Below are positions 8,123 to 16,860 of a DNA stretch of 64,000 nucleotides, piece after piece. The stretch lies in the NCBI RefSeq assembly GCF_015209965.1, contig NZ_MU158689.1, positions 965,629-1,029,628 of the forward strand. The letters run 5' to 3'. A model generated the notes under the pieces. It saw only the letters and a program-made list of their open reading frames with translations, had not been told where the DNA came from and searched no databases. The stretch is from Sphingobacterium pedocola (GTDB taxonomy: Bacteria > Bacteroidota > Bacteroidia > Sphingobacteriales > Sphingobacteriaceae). Numbering within the stretch: the stretch's first letter is position 1; the number at the start of each line of letters is the position of its first letter. The position numbers were made by a program, and so were the translations under genes.

Positions 8123-9343
8123 TTAATCAACTAAGATACCTGAAGCTGATTCGATTTCTTTTCTATGCGCAGCCGCAGCCTCTCTTAGCTTTTGATTCGG
8201 GATGGCATATTTTCTTAGAAAGATGTACGCCAGAATAGCGCCAATGGAAGCCATAATTATACCTATGGCAGAGGGATAATTATAGGCATAACCGTAAGCA
8301 ATAGGGATAGCACCAAAATATGCGCCCAACGAGTTGCCTACATTAAACGCGGCTTGTCCACCAGCAGCAGCAAAGGTTTCTGAACCTTGCGCATTGTTAA
8401 TCAGCATTAATTGCAGGGGGGAGCCGATACTAAAGGCGATCATTCCGGTAATAAAAGCCATAGGATAGGCTAATACGGTAATATGGGCCGTAAAAAAAAC
8501 GACAACAAGACAAGCCGCCATTGCAGAAAAACAGATAATAGCCGCTTTGGTGGGAAGCATGCTGTCTGCCAACTTTCCGCCTATAATATTGCCAATAAAC
8601 ATCCCACATCCTACTAATACCATGACGGTAGATACTTCATTGGGATGTAGGCCTGAGACCGTAGTGACCAATTTAGAAATATAACTTATCCATGCAAACA
8701 GTCCGCCGGTTCCTATCGCGATAACGGCGACAATTAACCACGCATCCCAGCGTTTGAAATAACCAATTTGATGGATAACCTTGTTGCTCTTATCAGCGGG
8801 AATCTTAGGCATCCAAAAATAGATTGCTAGAAATGTAATCAATCCTAAAGCACTGACAATCGAATAGGTAATACGCCAAGAATAATGGTGCCCGATATAT
8901 GTGCCTAAAGGGACACCAGCAAGATTCGCAATAGTCATCCCGGTAAACATCATTGAAATCGCCTGGGCCTCTTTCCCCGGCTTAGCTAGTTTCGCCGCAA
9001 CGACCGATCCTATTCCGAAGAAAGCACCATGGGGTAGTCCTGCGATAAACCGGGAAGCGAAAAGGCTCCACTCATTAGGCGCAATGGTAAAAATACCGTT
9101 GAATAGGAAAAACAATAACATTAAAAATAAAAGAACTGCTTTCGGAGAATACTTCGAAGTGGCCGCCACAAGAGTCGGTGCACCTACCACAACACCCAAT
9201 GCATATAAACCTATTAAATTACTGGCAGAAGGTATATCTATATTTACGTCTTTGGCAATGTCGGGCAATATGCCCATCATTGTGAATTCTGTCATACCTA
9301 TAGCTAACCCTCCGAAAGCTAAGGCAACAAGTCCTTTATTCAT
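8123..9343 (-). CDS. AraJ-like MFS efflux transporter (DHA1 family)
   Basis: The 406-residue protein has twelve predicted membrane helices and follows the E. coli AraJ/YdhP pattern closely: GMTEFTMMGILPDIAKDV in helix 1, LYALGVVVGAPTLVA in helix 2, FIAGLPHGAFFGIGSVVAA in helix 4, and MTIANLAGVPLGTYIGH in helix 5. These are inner-membrane drug/H+ or sugar efflux pumps. The start at 9343 begins MNKGLVALAFGG. The leader is a tandem duplication that includes a copy of this start region, which creates two tiny upstream frames. The substrate is unknown. Confidence 0.92.
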   Translation of the reverse strand: MNKGLVALAFGGLAIGMTEFTMMGILPDIAKDVNIDIPSASNLIGLYALGVVVGAPTLVAATSKYSPKAVLLFLMLLFFLFNGIFTIAPNEWSLFASRFIAGLPHGAFFGIGSVVAAKLAKPGKEAQAISMMFTGMTIANLAGVPLGTYIGHHYSWRITYSIVSALGLITFLAIYFWMPKIPADKSNKVIHQIGYFKRWDAWLIVAVIAIGTGGLFAWISYISKLVTTVSGLHPNEVSTVMVLVGCGMFIGNIIGGKLADSMLPTKAAIICFSAMAACLVVVFFTAHITVLAYPMAFITGMIAFSIGSPLQLMLINNAQGSETFAAAGGQAAFNVGNSLGAYFGAIPIAYGYAYNYPSAIGIIMASIGAILAYIFLRKYAIPNQKLREAAAAHRKEIESASGILVD

Positions 9344-9444
9344 TATTGTATTTGTTTTTTAGTGATATGAATGAGCTCCCTTCGGTCGGTTATTCATTAT
9401 GTATTTGTTTTTTAGTAATATGAATGAGCTCCCTTCGGTCGGTT
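9339..9444 (-). repeat. Tandem duplication of the AraJ-like gene leader
   Basis: Two nearly identical units of 52-53 bases (9339-9391 and 9393-9444) lie head to tail across the start of the MFS gene, with a fragment of a third after 9445. Each upstream unit carries its own ATG followed by 11 codons and a stop, encoding MNNRPKGAHSYH (9397-9359) and MNNRPKGAHSYY (9450-9412) on the minus strand. The repeat is seen directly; whether the mini-frames are translated or act as a leader is not known. Confidence 0.85.
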
Positions 9445-9780
9445 GTTCATTTGTGTTTAGCTGACCTCTTTTATGAAATGCAAAAGTAGAAAAACATTTG
9501 TTATCTGAATGTTATTAATAAAAAAATCAGAAATGTTCTTATCTTTCCTAAAAATATTCAGATTATCGGGAGATGGTCTGAACCGTTCGTGGAAAAAACA
9601 GATAGAGATGTGAATACCGTGGAAAGCGCACATATCAATGAAAAATCTGACTGTGGTAGGCAGTGTATCATCACCTTTCACACCCGCGAAAGCAGCACGA
9701 ACTTAACCTAGTGATCTTATGAAGGCATTTTTAAATAAACACGACTGAATAATGCCTTTTAAAAAAAAAATTAATATAAT
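9445..9780. other. Gap of 336 bases, possible decayed LysR C-terminus
   Basis: No intact gene is seen. On the minus strand an open frame reads VRAAFAGVKGDDTLPTTVRF then FIDMCAF near 9625-9700. This resembles the end of LysR-type regulators (lparVRaFIDf), then loses similarity. A LysR gene divergent from an efflux pump would be a normal arrangement, so this may be a remnant, but the match is short. AT-rich sequence before 9781 presumably holds the promoter of the DUF2891 gene. Confidence 0.3.
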
Positions 9781-10893
9781 ATGCGGATGAAAACGATCGT
9801 AATTACCTCATTTATGGCTTTTGTCATGTTATTTTTTTTGAGTTGCAGTAACAATACACCGAAAGTTATGGATGAGACAGAGCCGGTGTTAGTAAGTTTG
9901 TCCGAAAAACAGGCAAAAGATATTTTTTCTTTACCGGTTCATTGTCTCGAGGTAGAATACCCAAATAAATTAGGACAGGTACTTGGATCGGATAAAGATC
10001 TGAAATCGCCAAAACAGTTACGTCCGATTTTTTACGGATGTTTTGACTGGCATTCTTCGGTGCATGGTTATTGGTCTATTATCAATTTAATGAAAAAATA
10101 CCCAAGTATCGATGGAGACGGAAGGGTAAGGCAGCTTTTGGATATACATATTACCTCTCAAAACGTAGCTATTGAACTGGCATTTTTCAAAGATATAAAC
10201 AATAGTAATTTCGAACGGACTTACGGTTGGGCTTGGCTTTTTAAATTACAGGAAGCCTTGTTAACCTGGGATGACGAAGACGCCAAAAGGTGGAAGATAA
10301 TTCTCCAGCCTTTAGTGGACCACCTCGTAACCGAATATAAAGTGTATCTACCCAAACTGATTTATCCGATTCGAGCAGGTCAACATGATAATTCTGCCTT
10401 CGGATTGTCTCTCTCTTTGGATTATGCGCGTAGCGTAGGAGATAAGGAATTTGAAGATAGCATCATGCAACAAGCAAAACGTTTATTCTTAACAGATGAG
10501 AACTGTAATTTAGCATATGAACCCAGTGGCTATGATTTTTTGTCCCCTTGTTTTGAAGAGGCTTACCTGATGTCCAAAATCATGGATAAGTCCGAATATA
10601 CTGCGTGGTTAAAGCAATTTTTACCTTCTCTTTTTAGCAAATCATTCACGTTAGAGCCTGCGGTTGTCAAAGATCGTACAGACGGAAAACTAGTTCATCT
10701 TGACGGTTTGAATTACAGTAGGGCTGCGTGCCTATATGGCATAACCAAAGCATTGCCCGAACTTGACCATTTGAATACTGTAGCAAATGCGCATATCGCT
10801 TTTTCTTTACCCAACCTTTCGACCCAAGATGACTATATGGGCAGTCATTGGCTAGGTACGTTTGCTTTATACGCGCTGGAACATGTACACTAA
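9781..10893 (+). CDS. DUF2891 family lipoprotein
   Basis: The 370-residue protein has a lipoprotein signal peptide (MAFVMLFFLSC, lipobox Cys22) and then a DUF2891 domain, recognised by RPIFYGCFDWHSSVHGYWSI, TYGWAWLFKLQEAL, and the all-helical layout of an alpha/alpha toroid. In characterised relatives the FDWHSSVHGHW motif lines a pocket as in glycan-active toroid enzymes, but no activity is established for the family. It is probably anchored at the outer or inner membrane facing the periplasm. It overlaps the convergent gene at 10890 by four bases. An alternative start two codons later is equally good. Confidence 0.88.
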   Translation: MRMKTIVITSFMAFVMLFFLSCSNNTPKVMDETEPVLVSLSEKQAKDIFSLPVHCLEVEYPNKLGQVLGSDKDLKSPKQLRPIFYGCFDWHSSVHGYWSIINLMKKYPSIDGDGRVRQLLDIHITSQNVAIELAFFKDINNSNFERTYGWAWLFKLQEALLTWDDEDAKRWKIILQPLVDHLVTEYKVYLPKLIYPIRAGQHDNSAFGLSLSLDYARSVGDKEFEDSIMQQAKRLFLTDENCNLAYEPSGYDFLSPCFEEAYLMSKIMDKSEYTAWLKQFLPSLFSKSFTLEPAVVKDRTDGKLVHLDGLNYSRAACLYGITKALPELDHLNTVANAHIAFSLPNLSTQDDYMGSHWLGTFALYALEHVH

Positions 10894-11153
10894 CTAAGTG
10901 GCACTAATACGTTTTCGTCTAGTCGTACAGGAGCTAAAATTACAGTTGTAAAACCGTCTTCTCTACGAATGATGAGCGAAAGATCTATGCCACGTTTGGA
11001 AAATGTATTTAATATAGCTGTGCGAAATGTCCCTTTGGAAGACCCCCATCCTGTACTTTTTACGATTTCATTATTCAAGTGGATAAGTTCTTCTGTAGAA
11101 TAGTTTCTAAATTTCTCTACGAGATGTTGATACAATTGAACTGGTGTTGACAT
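10890..11153 (-). CDS. Small hypothetical protein, 87 residues
   Basis: I cannot name this family. The sequence is balanced in charge with no membrane segment. It begins MSTPVQLYQHLVEKFRNYS, suggesting an N-terminal helical hairpin, and ends in a beta-rich stretch (DGFTTVILAPVRLDENVLVPLS). It ends inside the last codons of the convergent DUF2891 gene. Composition and a clean ATG support a real gene; homologues among Sphingobacteria would be the deciding evidence. Confidence 0.65.
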   Translation of the reverse strand: MSTPVQLYQHLVEKFRNYSTEELIHLNNEIVKSTGWGSSKGTFRTAILNTFSKRGIDLSLIIRREDGFTTVILAPVRLDENVLVPLS

Positions 11154-11561
11154 ACAATTTAAAATTTAAACGTTAAACCATAAATTGTATCCAGAAATTC
11201 AAAGGGCTTTGTAAATAAGCGCGACGAGACGTTTATTTTGGCTGAAGGCCCGTATTATTTTACCACCGCGGTGTACGCACTCGGTTGGTATTGCTCACGC
11301 AATTCTGAATACCCTACAAAGTTAGTATACTTTTTCGAGGCTACAAATTTTATTTAATTTATTTTTTATTAATTACGGTACACCTACCTGGTTGCTCGGT
11401 GTAATGATCTACAGTCCTGATCAGTTTTTTCTAAGAGGAAACTACCAAATACTGCCATTTTTTTACTTATTAGAAATGAAACTGCCATCCTGTCTTAAAA
11501 TCTATTTTGGAATATTCCTTGATATAGCCTAGTTATTAAAGCTAAAATTAACATATATAAT
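11154..11561. other. 408-base upstream region of htpG
   Basis: No open frame worth calling is present. The right end holds two ACTGCCAT boxes (see 11451-11497) and a TATTTTGG box at 11503-11510 about 50 bases before htpG. The left part is an AT-rich leader of the 87-residue gene, with no recognisable motif. Confidence 0.6.
11451..11497 (+). promoter_or_regulatory. Paired ACTGCCAT boxes, possible heat-shock element of htpG
   Basis: ACTGCCAT occurs at 11451-11458 and again at 11481-11488, exactly 30 bases apart (three helical turns). The second continues as ACTGCCATCCTGTCTTA and resembles ACTGACAGGCTGTCGTA before grpE at 20183-20199. A -7-like TATTTTGG follows at 11503. The shared motif ACTGNCANNCTGTCNTA before two chaperone operons suggests common regulation; the binding factor is unknown. 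Confidence 0.5.
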
Positions 11562-13448
11562 ATGCAAGAACAAGGTACAATCTCGATTCATACCGAGAAT
11601 ATCTTTCCGGTAATTAAAAAATTCTTATACTCAGACAACGAGATCTTTTTACGTGAATTGGTTTCGAATGCAGTGGATGCGTCTCAAAAGATTAGACGAT
11701 TATCTTCGCTGGGTCAGTTTAGTGGTGAAGTGGGGGACCTGATCGTGGAAGTAAAATTTGACGAAGCAGCAAAAACAATTACCATTTCGGATAATGGTAT
11801 AGGTATGACTGCGGAGGAAATCAAAAAGTACATCAATCAGATTGCTTTCTCCGGTGCAACTGAATTTATGGAAAAATTTAAAGAAGCTAATGATGCTAAC
11901 GAAATCATTGGTCGCTTTGGATTAGGATTTTATTCGGCATTCATGGTTGCGGATAAAGTAGAAATCCAAACACTGTCTTATCAAGAAGGAGCTGTGCCCG
12001 CACACTGGACCTGTGACGGTAGTACATCTTATGAAATCTCAGAAGGGGGACGGGTTAATCGTGGCACCGACGTTATTCTTCATATCAATGATGATTCAGT
12101 AGAATTTTTAAATGAACAACGTATTCAAGAGATTTTAGATAAGTATGCTAAATTCTTGCCAGTGCCGATTCGTTTTGGTACGAAGTCAACTTCAGAACCT
12201 GATGGTGAAGATGAGGAAGGTAAACCGAAATATAAATCCGTTGAAGTTGCTAATATTATCAATAATACAAATCCTGCATGGACAAAAGCGCCTTCGGAAT
12301 TGAAAGACGAAGATTATCTAGCATTTTACCGTGAATTGTATCCGTATTCGATGGATGAACCGTTATTTTGGATTCATTTGAACGTAGACTATCCATTTAA
12401 TCTTACCGGTATTCTTTATTTTCCTAAAATCAAGAATGAATTGGAAATACAGCGCAATAAAATCAAGTTGTATTCCCGGCAGGTATTCATTACTGATGAG
12501 GTAAAGGATATCGTACCTGAATTCTTAATGCTGTTGCATGGGCTTATTGATTCTCCGGACATTCCGTTGAACGTTTCGCGTTCTTTCTTACAAGCGGATA
12601 GTAACGTGAAGAAAATCAATAATTATATCACTAAAAAAGTAGCAGACAAATTACAGGAAATTTTTAAATCGGATCGCAAAGGTTTTGAAGAGAAATGGAA
12701 TGATATCGGACTATTTATTAAGTACGGTATGTTAAGTGATGATAAGTTTGCGGAAAAGGCGAATGAATTCTGTTTGGTGAAAAATACAGATAACGAGAGC
12801 TTTACCATTAAAGAGTATTATGAAAAAGTCAGAGATATTCAGGTGGATAAAGATGGAAATATTGTATACTTATATACATCAGATTTAGCGCAACAAGACG
12901 GCTTTATTTCCGCGGCAAAATCCAAAGGATATGATGTGTTAGTGCTGGATGGGTCATTAGATACACATTTTGCGGCCTATCTGGAACAAAAGGGCGGAGA
13001 TAAGGTTCAATTAAAACGTGTGGATTCGGATGTCGTTGACAAACTGATTCAGAAAGATGAGAAAGTGGAGTTGACTTTATCCGAGGAGGAAAGTAAAAAA
13101 GCCGCAGACGTATTTGAAAAATCCATCGGACGCGCAGACATGAAAGTAGAAGTAGATGCGCTTCATGCTGACGAACTTCCGGTATCCGTTACTATCGACG
13201 AGTTCATGAGACGGATGAAAGATATGGCCAAAACAGGTGGCGGCATGGGATTTTACGGTACGCTTCCAGATAACTATAAGGTAACAGTAAATGGCAATCA
13301 CCCCTTGGTAAAGCGTATTTTAGAAAGCGATGCTGAAGAAGGTGAAAAACTAGCTAAACAAGCTTTTGATCTAGCGTTATTGTCACGTGGATTGTTAACA
13401 GGAGCAGACTTAACTTCTTTTGTTAAAAGAAGCGTGGAAATGATCTAA
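11562..13448 (+). CDS. htpG: Molecular chaperone HtpG (Hsp90)
   Basis: The 628-residue protein matches bacterial Hsp90 along its full length. The N-terminal GHKL ATPase domain has ELVSNAVDASQKIR, DNGIGM and GRFGLGFYSAFMVADKV. The middle domain has LYSRQVFITDEVKDIVPEFL and GLIDSPDIPLNVSRSFLQ. A shorter C-terminal dimerisation domain follows, ending after GGGMGFYGTLPDNYKV. It folds client proteins in the cytosol together with the DnaK system. It is monocistronic, with a long upstream region carrying candidate heat-shock boxes and a hairpin terminator after the stop. Confidence 0.98.
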   Translation: MQEQGTISIHTENIFPVIKKFLYSDNEIFLRELVSNAVDASQKIRRLSSLGQFSGEVGDLIVEVKFDEAAKTITISDNGIGMTAEEIKKYINQIAFSGATEFMEKFKEANDANEIIGRFGLGFYSAFMVADKVEIQTLSYQEGAVPAHWTCDGSTSYEISEGGRVNRGTDVILHINDDSVEFLNEQRIQEILDKYAKFLPVPIRFGTKSTSEPDGEDEEGKPKYKSVEVANIINNTNPAWTKAPSELKDEDYLAFYRELYPYSMDEPLFWIHLNVDYPFNLTGILYFPKIKNELEIQRNKIKLYSRQVFITDEVKDIVPEFLMLLHGLIDSPDIPLNVSRSFLQADSNVKKINNYITKKVADKLQEIFKSDRKGFEEKWNDIGLFIKYGMLSDDKFAEKANEFCLVKNTDNESFTIKEYYEKVRDIQVDKDGNIVYLYTSDLAQQDGFISAAKSKGYDVLVLDGSLDTHFAAYLEQKGGDKVQLKRVDSDVVDKLIQKDEKVELTLSEEESKKAADVFEKSIGRADMKVEVDALHADELPVSVTIDEFMRRMKDMAKTGGGMGFYGTLPDNYKVTVNGNHPLVKRILESDAEEGEKLAKQAFDLALLSRGLLTGADLTSFVKRSVEMI

Positions 13449-13471
13449 CGCTGTTTTAAAAATAATTGCTT

Positions 13472-13507
13472 AATCCTCATTGTGTTAATTTACAATGGGG
13501 ATTTTTT
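13472..13507 (+). terminator. Intrinsic terminator of htpG
   Basis: The stem AATCCTCATTGT/ACAATGGGGATT with an 8-base loop is followed by a T tract, about 25 bases past the stop. Confidence 0.88.
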
Positions 13508-13518
13508 GTTAAAAAAGA

Positions 13519-13550
13519 TTTGGAGTGAATGCTGTTTTATACTACTTTTG
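13519..13550 (+). promoter_or_regulatory. Promoter of tRNA-His
   Basis: TTTG (13519-13522), a 20-base spacer, then TACTTTTG (13543-13550) give a full match to the Bacteroidota consensus, ending 14 bases before the tRNA. Confidence 0.85.
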
Positions 13551-13564
13551 TAGCATCAAAATAC

Positions 13565-13639
13565 GGTAGGTATAGCTCAGTTGGTTAGAGCATCGGTTTG
13601 TGGTACCGAGGGTCGTGGGTTCGAGCCCCATTACTTACC
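13565..13639 (+). tRNA. tRNA-His (anticodon GTG)
   Basis: The cloverleaf shows the extra 5' G (position -1) facing C73, unique to tRNA-His. Acceptor GTAGGTA pairs with TACTTAC, the anticodon GTG sits in loop TTGTGGT, and the T arm is GTGGG-TTCGAGC-CCCAT. CCA is not encoded. Confidence 0.96.
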
Positions 13640-13644
13640 CAGAT

Positions 13645-13671
13645 AGCGAAGCAGAAATGTTTCGCTTTTTT
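13645..13671 (+). terminator. Terminator of tRNA-His
   Basis: The hairpin AGCGAA/TTCGCT with a 10-base loop is followed by six Ts, starting 6 bases past the tRNA. Confidence 0.8.
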
Positions 13672-13707
13672 GTTTTCTAGGGTATCTGTGATCCAAAGTA
13701 AATCGTA

Positions 13708-14271
13708 TTAATTTAAATCGGGACTTTTTGGGAAATTGGCGACGTGTGCATATTTCGGACCAAGGCTAATGATCGCTTGTTTCCATAAGTCTTCACCATC
13801 TGTAAGGAAAGTAAGGGTGGGATCGAAAGAACGATGTACCGCCCAGCTGTTTTGTTCGATTTCCTGATTCAATTGTTCGGGGGCCCATCCTGAGTAACCT
13901 AAAAAAAATTTAACTTCATCAGGCACGATAATACCTTCGTTAATAAGTAGAACGAGTTTTTCAAAATCGCCACCCCAATAGACGTCTTCGCAAATAGATG
14001 TGCCGCTCAACAATTTGTCGTATGCACGGTGCAGAAAGAACAACGCATTACTTTCTACGGGACCACCGATATATAAGAAAAAGTTTTCGTTTTGTATTTC
14101 TTCCACCACATCGGAAAGTTGGAGATGAGAACGGTGATTAAGAACGAGTGCTATAGTACCATCTCCATTGTGTTCACATATCATCACTACCGATCTCTCA
14201 AAGTTCGGATCAAGCATAAAAGGTTCGGATAGCAATAGGCTTCCTTGTGTGGGTTTGTTTTCGCTAAACAT
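13708..14271 (-). CDS. YqgE/AlgH family protein (UPF0301, DUF179)
   Basis: The 187-residue cytosolic protein has the UPF0301 hallmarks: GSLLLSEPFMLDPNFERSVV near the N-terminus, HNGDGTIALVLNHRS, YIGGPVESNALFFLH and FFLGYSGWAPEQLNQEI. The family has a known fold but no agreed biochemical role; AlgH was named from alginate regulation in Pseudomonas. It is a single gene, divergent from pdxH. The family call is secure and the function open. Confidence 0.95.
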   Translation of the reverse strand: MFSENKPTQGSLLLSEPFMLDPNFERSVVMICEHNGDGTIALVLNHRSHLQLSDVVEEIQNENFFLYIGGPVESNALFFLHRAYDKLLSGTSICEDVYWGGDFEKLVLLINEGIIVPDEVKFFLGYSGWAPEQLNQEIEQNSWAVHRSFDPTLTFLTDGEDLWKQAIISLGPKYAHVANFPKSPDLN

Positions 14272-14446
14272 GTCTCATTATTTATAGATATTATTAAACT
14301 TAAATAAAATGCTTTGCATTCAAAAATACTTAATGTAAAAAAATCATTAATGAGTAATTTATTTTAATATGCAATATAATAGCATAAAAATGGCGCTGTT
14401 TAAAGGAGGTTTTAGTAAGTTTGTTTTGTCATCAAATAAGTTAATA

Positions 14447-15100
14447 ATGGCAATTGAACACAAAGATATCGCTGCGATTAGAGAAGATTACGTTAAAGGA
14501 ATTCTTTCTGAGGCTGAGATGAAAGCCGATCCCCTGAAACAGTTTAAAGTTTGGTTTGACCAGGCTTTGGATGCTAAGGTAATCGAACCGAACGCAATGG
14601 CACTTTCTACGATCTCAGCAGATGGATTTCCTTCTTCCCGGATCGTACTATTAAAGGACCTACAACATGATGGATTGCGTTTTTTTACGAATTATCAGAG
14701 TCAAAAGGGAAAAGATTTGGTCAATTGTAATCGGGTAAGTGTTTTATTTTTCTGGGCGGAATTGCAGAGACAGATACGTATAGAAGGATGTGTAAACAAA
14801 CTATCCGTTGCGGATTCGGACGAATATTTTGCCTCTCGGCCTCGGGGCAGTCGGATTGGTGCATGGTCTTCTCCTCAAAGTTCGGTAATTCCGGATAGAG
14901 GCTTTTTGGAAAAAATAGTGCAGGATTTTACGAATGATTTTGAAAATAGTGAAGAGATTCCGAGACCTGATTTTTGGGGTGGATATGTGGTCAAACCCGT
15001 TAAATTTGAATTTTGGCAGGGAAGAAGTTCCAGGCTACATGACCGCATTCAATATACTTTAGAGAATAAAAAATGGGTTATAAATCGATTAGCCCCCTAA
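14447..15100 (+). CDS. pdxH: Pyridoxamine 5'-phosphate oxidase
   Basis: From ATG 14447 this is 217 residues, the normal PdxH length; an ATG at 14369 would add 26 residues unlike the family. The FMN enzyme oxidises pyridoxine or pyridoxamine phosphate to pyridoxal phosphate. Seen motifs are SADGFPSSRIVLLKD, FTNYQSQKGKDL, SRPRGSRIGAWSSPQS and the C-terminal FEFWQGRSSRLHDRI that binds FMN and substrate. It is followed 3 bases later by nuoC, an unusual partner, so the three genes pdxH-nuoC-nuoD appear to be cotranscribed. Confidence 0.97.
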   Translation: MAIEHKDIAAIREDYVKGILSEAEMKADPLKQFKVWFDQALDAKVIEPNAMALSTISADGFPSSRIVLLKDLQHDGLRFFTNYQSQKGKDLVNCNRVSVLFFWAELQRQIRIEGCVNKLSVADSDEYFASRPRGSRIGAWSSPQSSVIPDRGFLEKIVQDFTNDFENSEEIPRPDFWGGYVVKPVKFEFWQGRSSRLHDRIQYTLENKKWVINRLAP

Positions 15101-15103
15101 ATT

Positions 15104-15595
15104 ATGATAGATCAACTGAAAACTGAAATAGTGGCTCAATTTGGAGCTGAAAGCGTCGTAGATGTACAATTGGACGGATTGCAACAGGCTTTAGTCATTC
15201 ATCCCGGATATCTTATTGATATATGTGGATGGTTACGAGATAATCCAATATATTATTTTGATTTCTTATCTAATATTACTGCAGTCGATTATCATCCGCA
15301 AACTAAGTTTGCAGTGGTTTATCATTTAGCATCTATTCCGTATCAAAAACAGCTAACGCTCAAAGTTTTTATCACCAATGATAGAACGGCAGCGGCCCTG
15401 CCCGAACTTCCCTCGGTGAGTTCGGTTTGGAAGACAGCGGATTGGCACGAACGGGAAGCTTTTGACCTTATGGGGGTGTATTTTGATGGTCATCCCGATT
15501 TAAGACGAATATTGATGCCAGACGATTGGGAGGGCTACCCGCTGCGCAAAGATTACGAGGATCCAGAAAGTTATCACGGTATAGCAATTAAATAA
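15104..15595 (+). CDS. nuoC: NADH-quinone oxidoreductase subunit C
   Basis: The 163-residue protein is a typical 30-kDa subunit of complex I. Its end carries the signature [20 protein letters not shown] followed by [18 protein letters not shown]. In complex I, NuoC sits in the peripheral arm against NuoD. It lies between pdxH and nuoD with 2-3 base gaps. No nuoA or nuoB precedes it, which is unusual because nuoA-N normally form one cluster. Confidence 0.96.
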   Translation: MIDQLKTEIVAQFGAESVVDVQLDGLQQALVIHPGYLIDICGWLRDNPIYYFDFLSNITAVDYHPQTKFAVVYHLASIPYQKQLTLKVFITNDRTAAALPELPSVSSVWKTADWHEREAFDLMGVYFDGHPDLRRILMPDDWEGYPLRKDYEDPESYHGIAIK

Positions 15596-15597
15596 CT

Positions 15598-16794
15598 ATG
15601 AACTTAACCCGCTATCAGTCGGCTTACGAAAGATATAAAGAAAAGATTGCGAACGTAGGATCGCATGAAATGGTCATTAATATGGGCCCCCAACATCCCT
15701 CCACTCATGGGGTATTACGACTGGAGTTGATTACTGATGGAGAGATTGTAAAAGAGATTATCCCACATCTGGGCTATTTGCACCGCTGTTTTGATAAGCA
15801 TGCAGAATCTATGAACTATACCAAGACTATTCCGTTTACAGATCGCCTGGACTATCTGGCATCCATGAATAATAGTCATTCTTTTGTGATGGGAGTGGAA
15901 CGCATGCTAGGCATTGATCATAAAATACCCAAACGTATTGAATACATCCGGGTACTGGTATGCGAGCTGAATCGGATTGCCTCGCACCTTATAGCGATAG
16001 GAACTTATGGTATTGATATAGGTGCTTTTACGCCCTTTATGTGGTGTTTTAGAGATCGGGAGCATATTATGAATATGCTGGAGTGGGCCTCTGGGTCGCG
16101 TATGCTTTACAATTACATTTGGATCGGTGGTTTGTTTTACGATTTACCAGTCGGTTTTGAAGATAGATGTAAGGAATTCCTCGATTACTTTAAACCGAAG
16201 TTGATCGAGTTAGATGAATTGCTTTCTACTAATCAAATATTTATTTCCAGAACAGCTAATATTGGTGTTTTACCAGCTGACGTGGCGATTAATTACGGTT
16301 GTTCAGGGCCTATGCTTCGTGCTTCGGGAATAAAATGGGATTTACGACGTATAGATGCCTATTCAGTTTATCCTGAAATTGATTTTGATATTCCCGTCGG
16401 TAAAGGTGAAATGGGCGCATTGGGAGATTCTTGGGATCGCTATAAAGTACGCGTGGATGAAGTGTACGAATCTGTTCGTATTATAGAGCAGTGTCTGGAA
16501 CGTCTTGTAAAAGATTTCGCCCGTACGCCCGATTTTGATCCGAGAGCTTTGGTGCCAAAAAAAGTAAATTTGAAGGAACAGGACTATTACGTCCGATCTG
16601 AGAATCCCAAAGGCGAGCTTGGATTCTATTTTGTTACGCAGGAGAAAACGGATATTCCGAGAAGAGTAAAAGCAAGGGGTCCTAGCTTTAATAACCTTTC
16701 CGTATTACCCGAATTGGGTAAGGGAGTCCTGATTGCTGACTTAATTGCGGTTCTAGGATCAATAGATATTGTGCTTGGAGAAGTCGATAGGTGA
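15598..16794 (+). CDS. nuoD: NADH-quinone oxidoreductase subunit D
   Basis: The 398-residue protein matches the 49-kDa subunit, which forms the quinone-binding site of complex I with NuoB. It has [56 protein letters not shown] and RAPSFNNL-like [18 protein letters not shown], with a C-terminus that lacks the full hydrogenase Cys motifs, as normal for NuoD. nuoE and later subunits do not follow; the unit ends in an intergenic region holding a candidate small RNA. The rest of complex I must lie elsewhere if it is functional. Confidence 0.97.
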   Translation: MNLTRYQSAYERYKEKIANVGSHEMVINMGPQHPSTHGVLRLELITDGEIVKEIIPHLGYLHRCFDKHAESMNYTKTIPFTDRLDYLASMNNSHSFVMGVERMLGIDHKIPKRIEYIRVLVCELNRIASHLIAIGTYGIDIGAFTPFMWCFRDREHIMNMLEWASGSRMLYNYIWIGGLFYDLPVGFEDRCKEFLDYFKPKLIELDELLSTNQIFISRTANIGVLPADVAINYGCSGPMLRASGIKWDLRRIDAYSVYPEIDFDIPVGKGEMGALGDSWDRYKVRVDEVYESVRIIEQCLERLVKDFARTPDFDPRALVPKKVNLKEQDYYVRSENPKGELGFYFVTQEKTDIPRRVKARGPSFNNLSVLPELGKGVLIADLIAVLGSIDIVLGEVDR

Positions 16795-16824
16795 TATAAA
16801 CGTGCATAAAAATGCAAAAAATAG

Positions 16825-16855
16825 TTGTGAATAAACCGAACTATTTGTATCTTCG
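16825..16855 (+). promoter_or_regulatory. Promoter driving the candidate small RNA
   Basis: TTG at 16825-16827, a 20-base spacer and TATCTTCG at 16848-16855 match the Bacteroidota promoter except for one base in the -7 box. The predicted start near 16861 coincides with the first base of the conserved block, and no coding start lies close downstream. Confidence 0.65.
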
Positions 16856-16860
16856 TATTC

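Noticed and set aside
8901-9362. Open frame of 153 codons on the plus strand
   Set aside because: It is antisense to the AraJ-like transporter and has no recognisable start context or domain.
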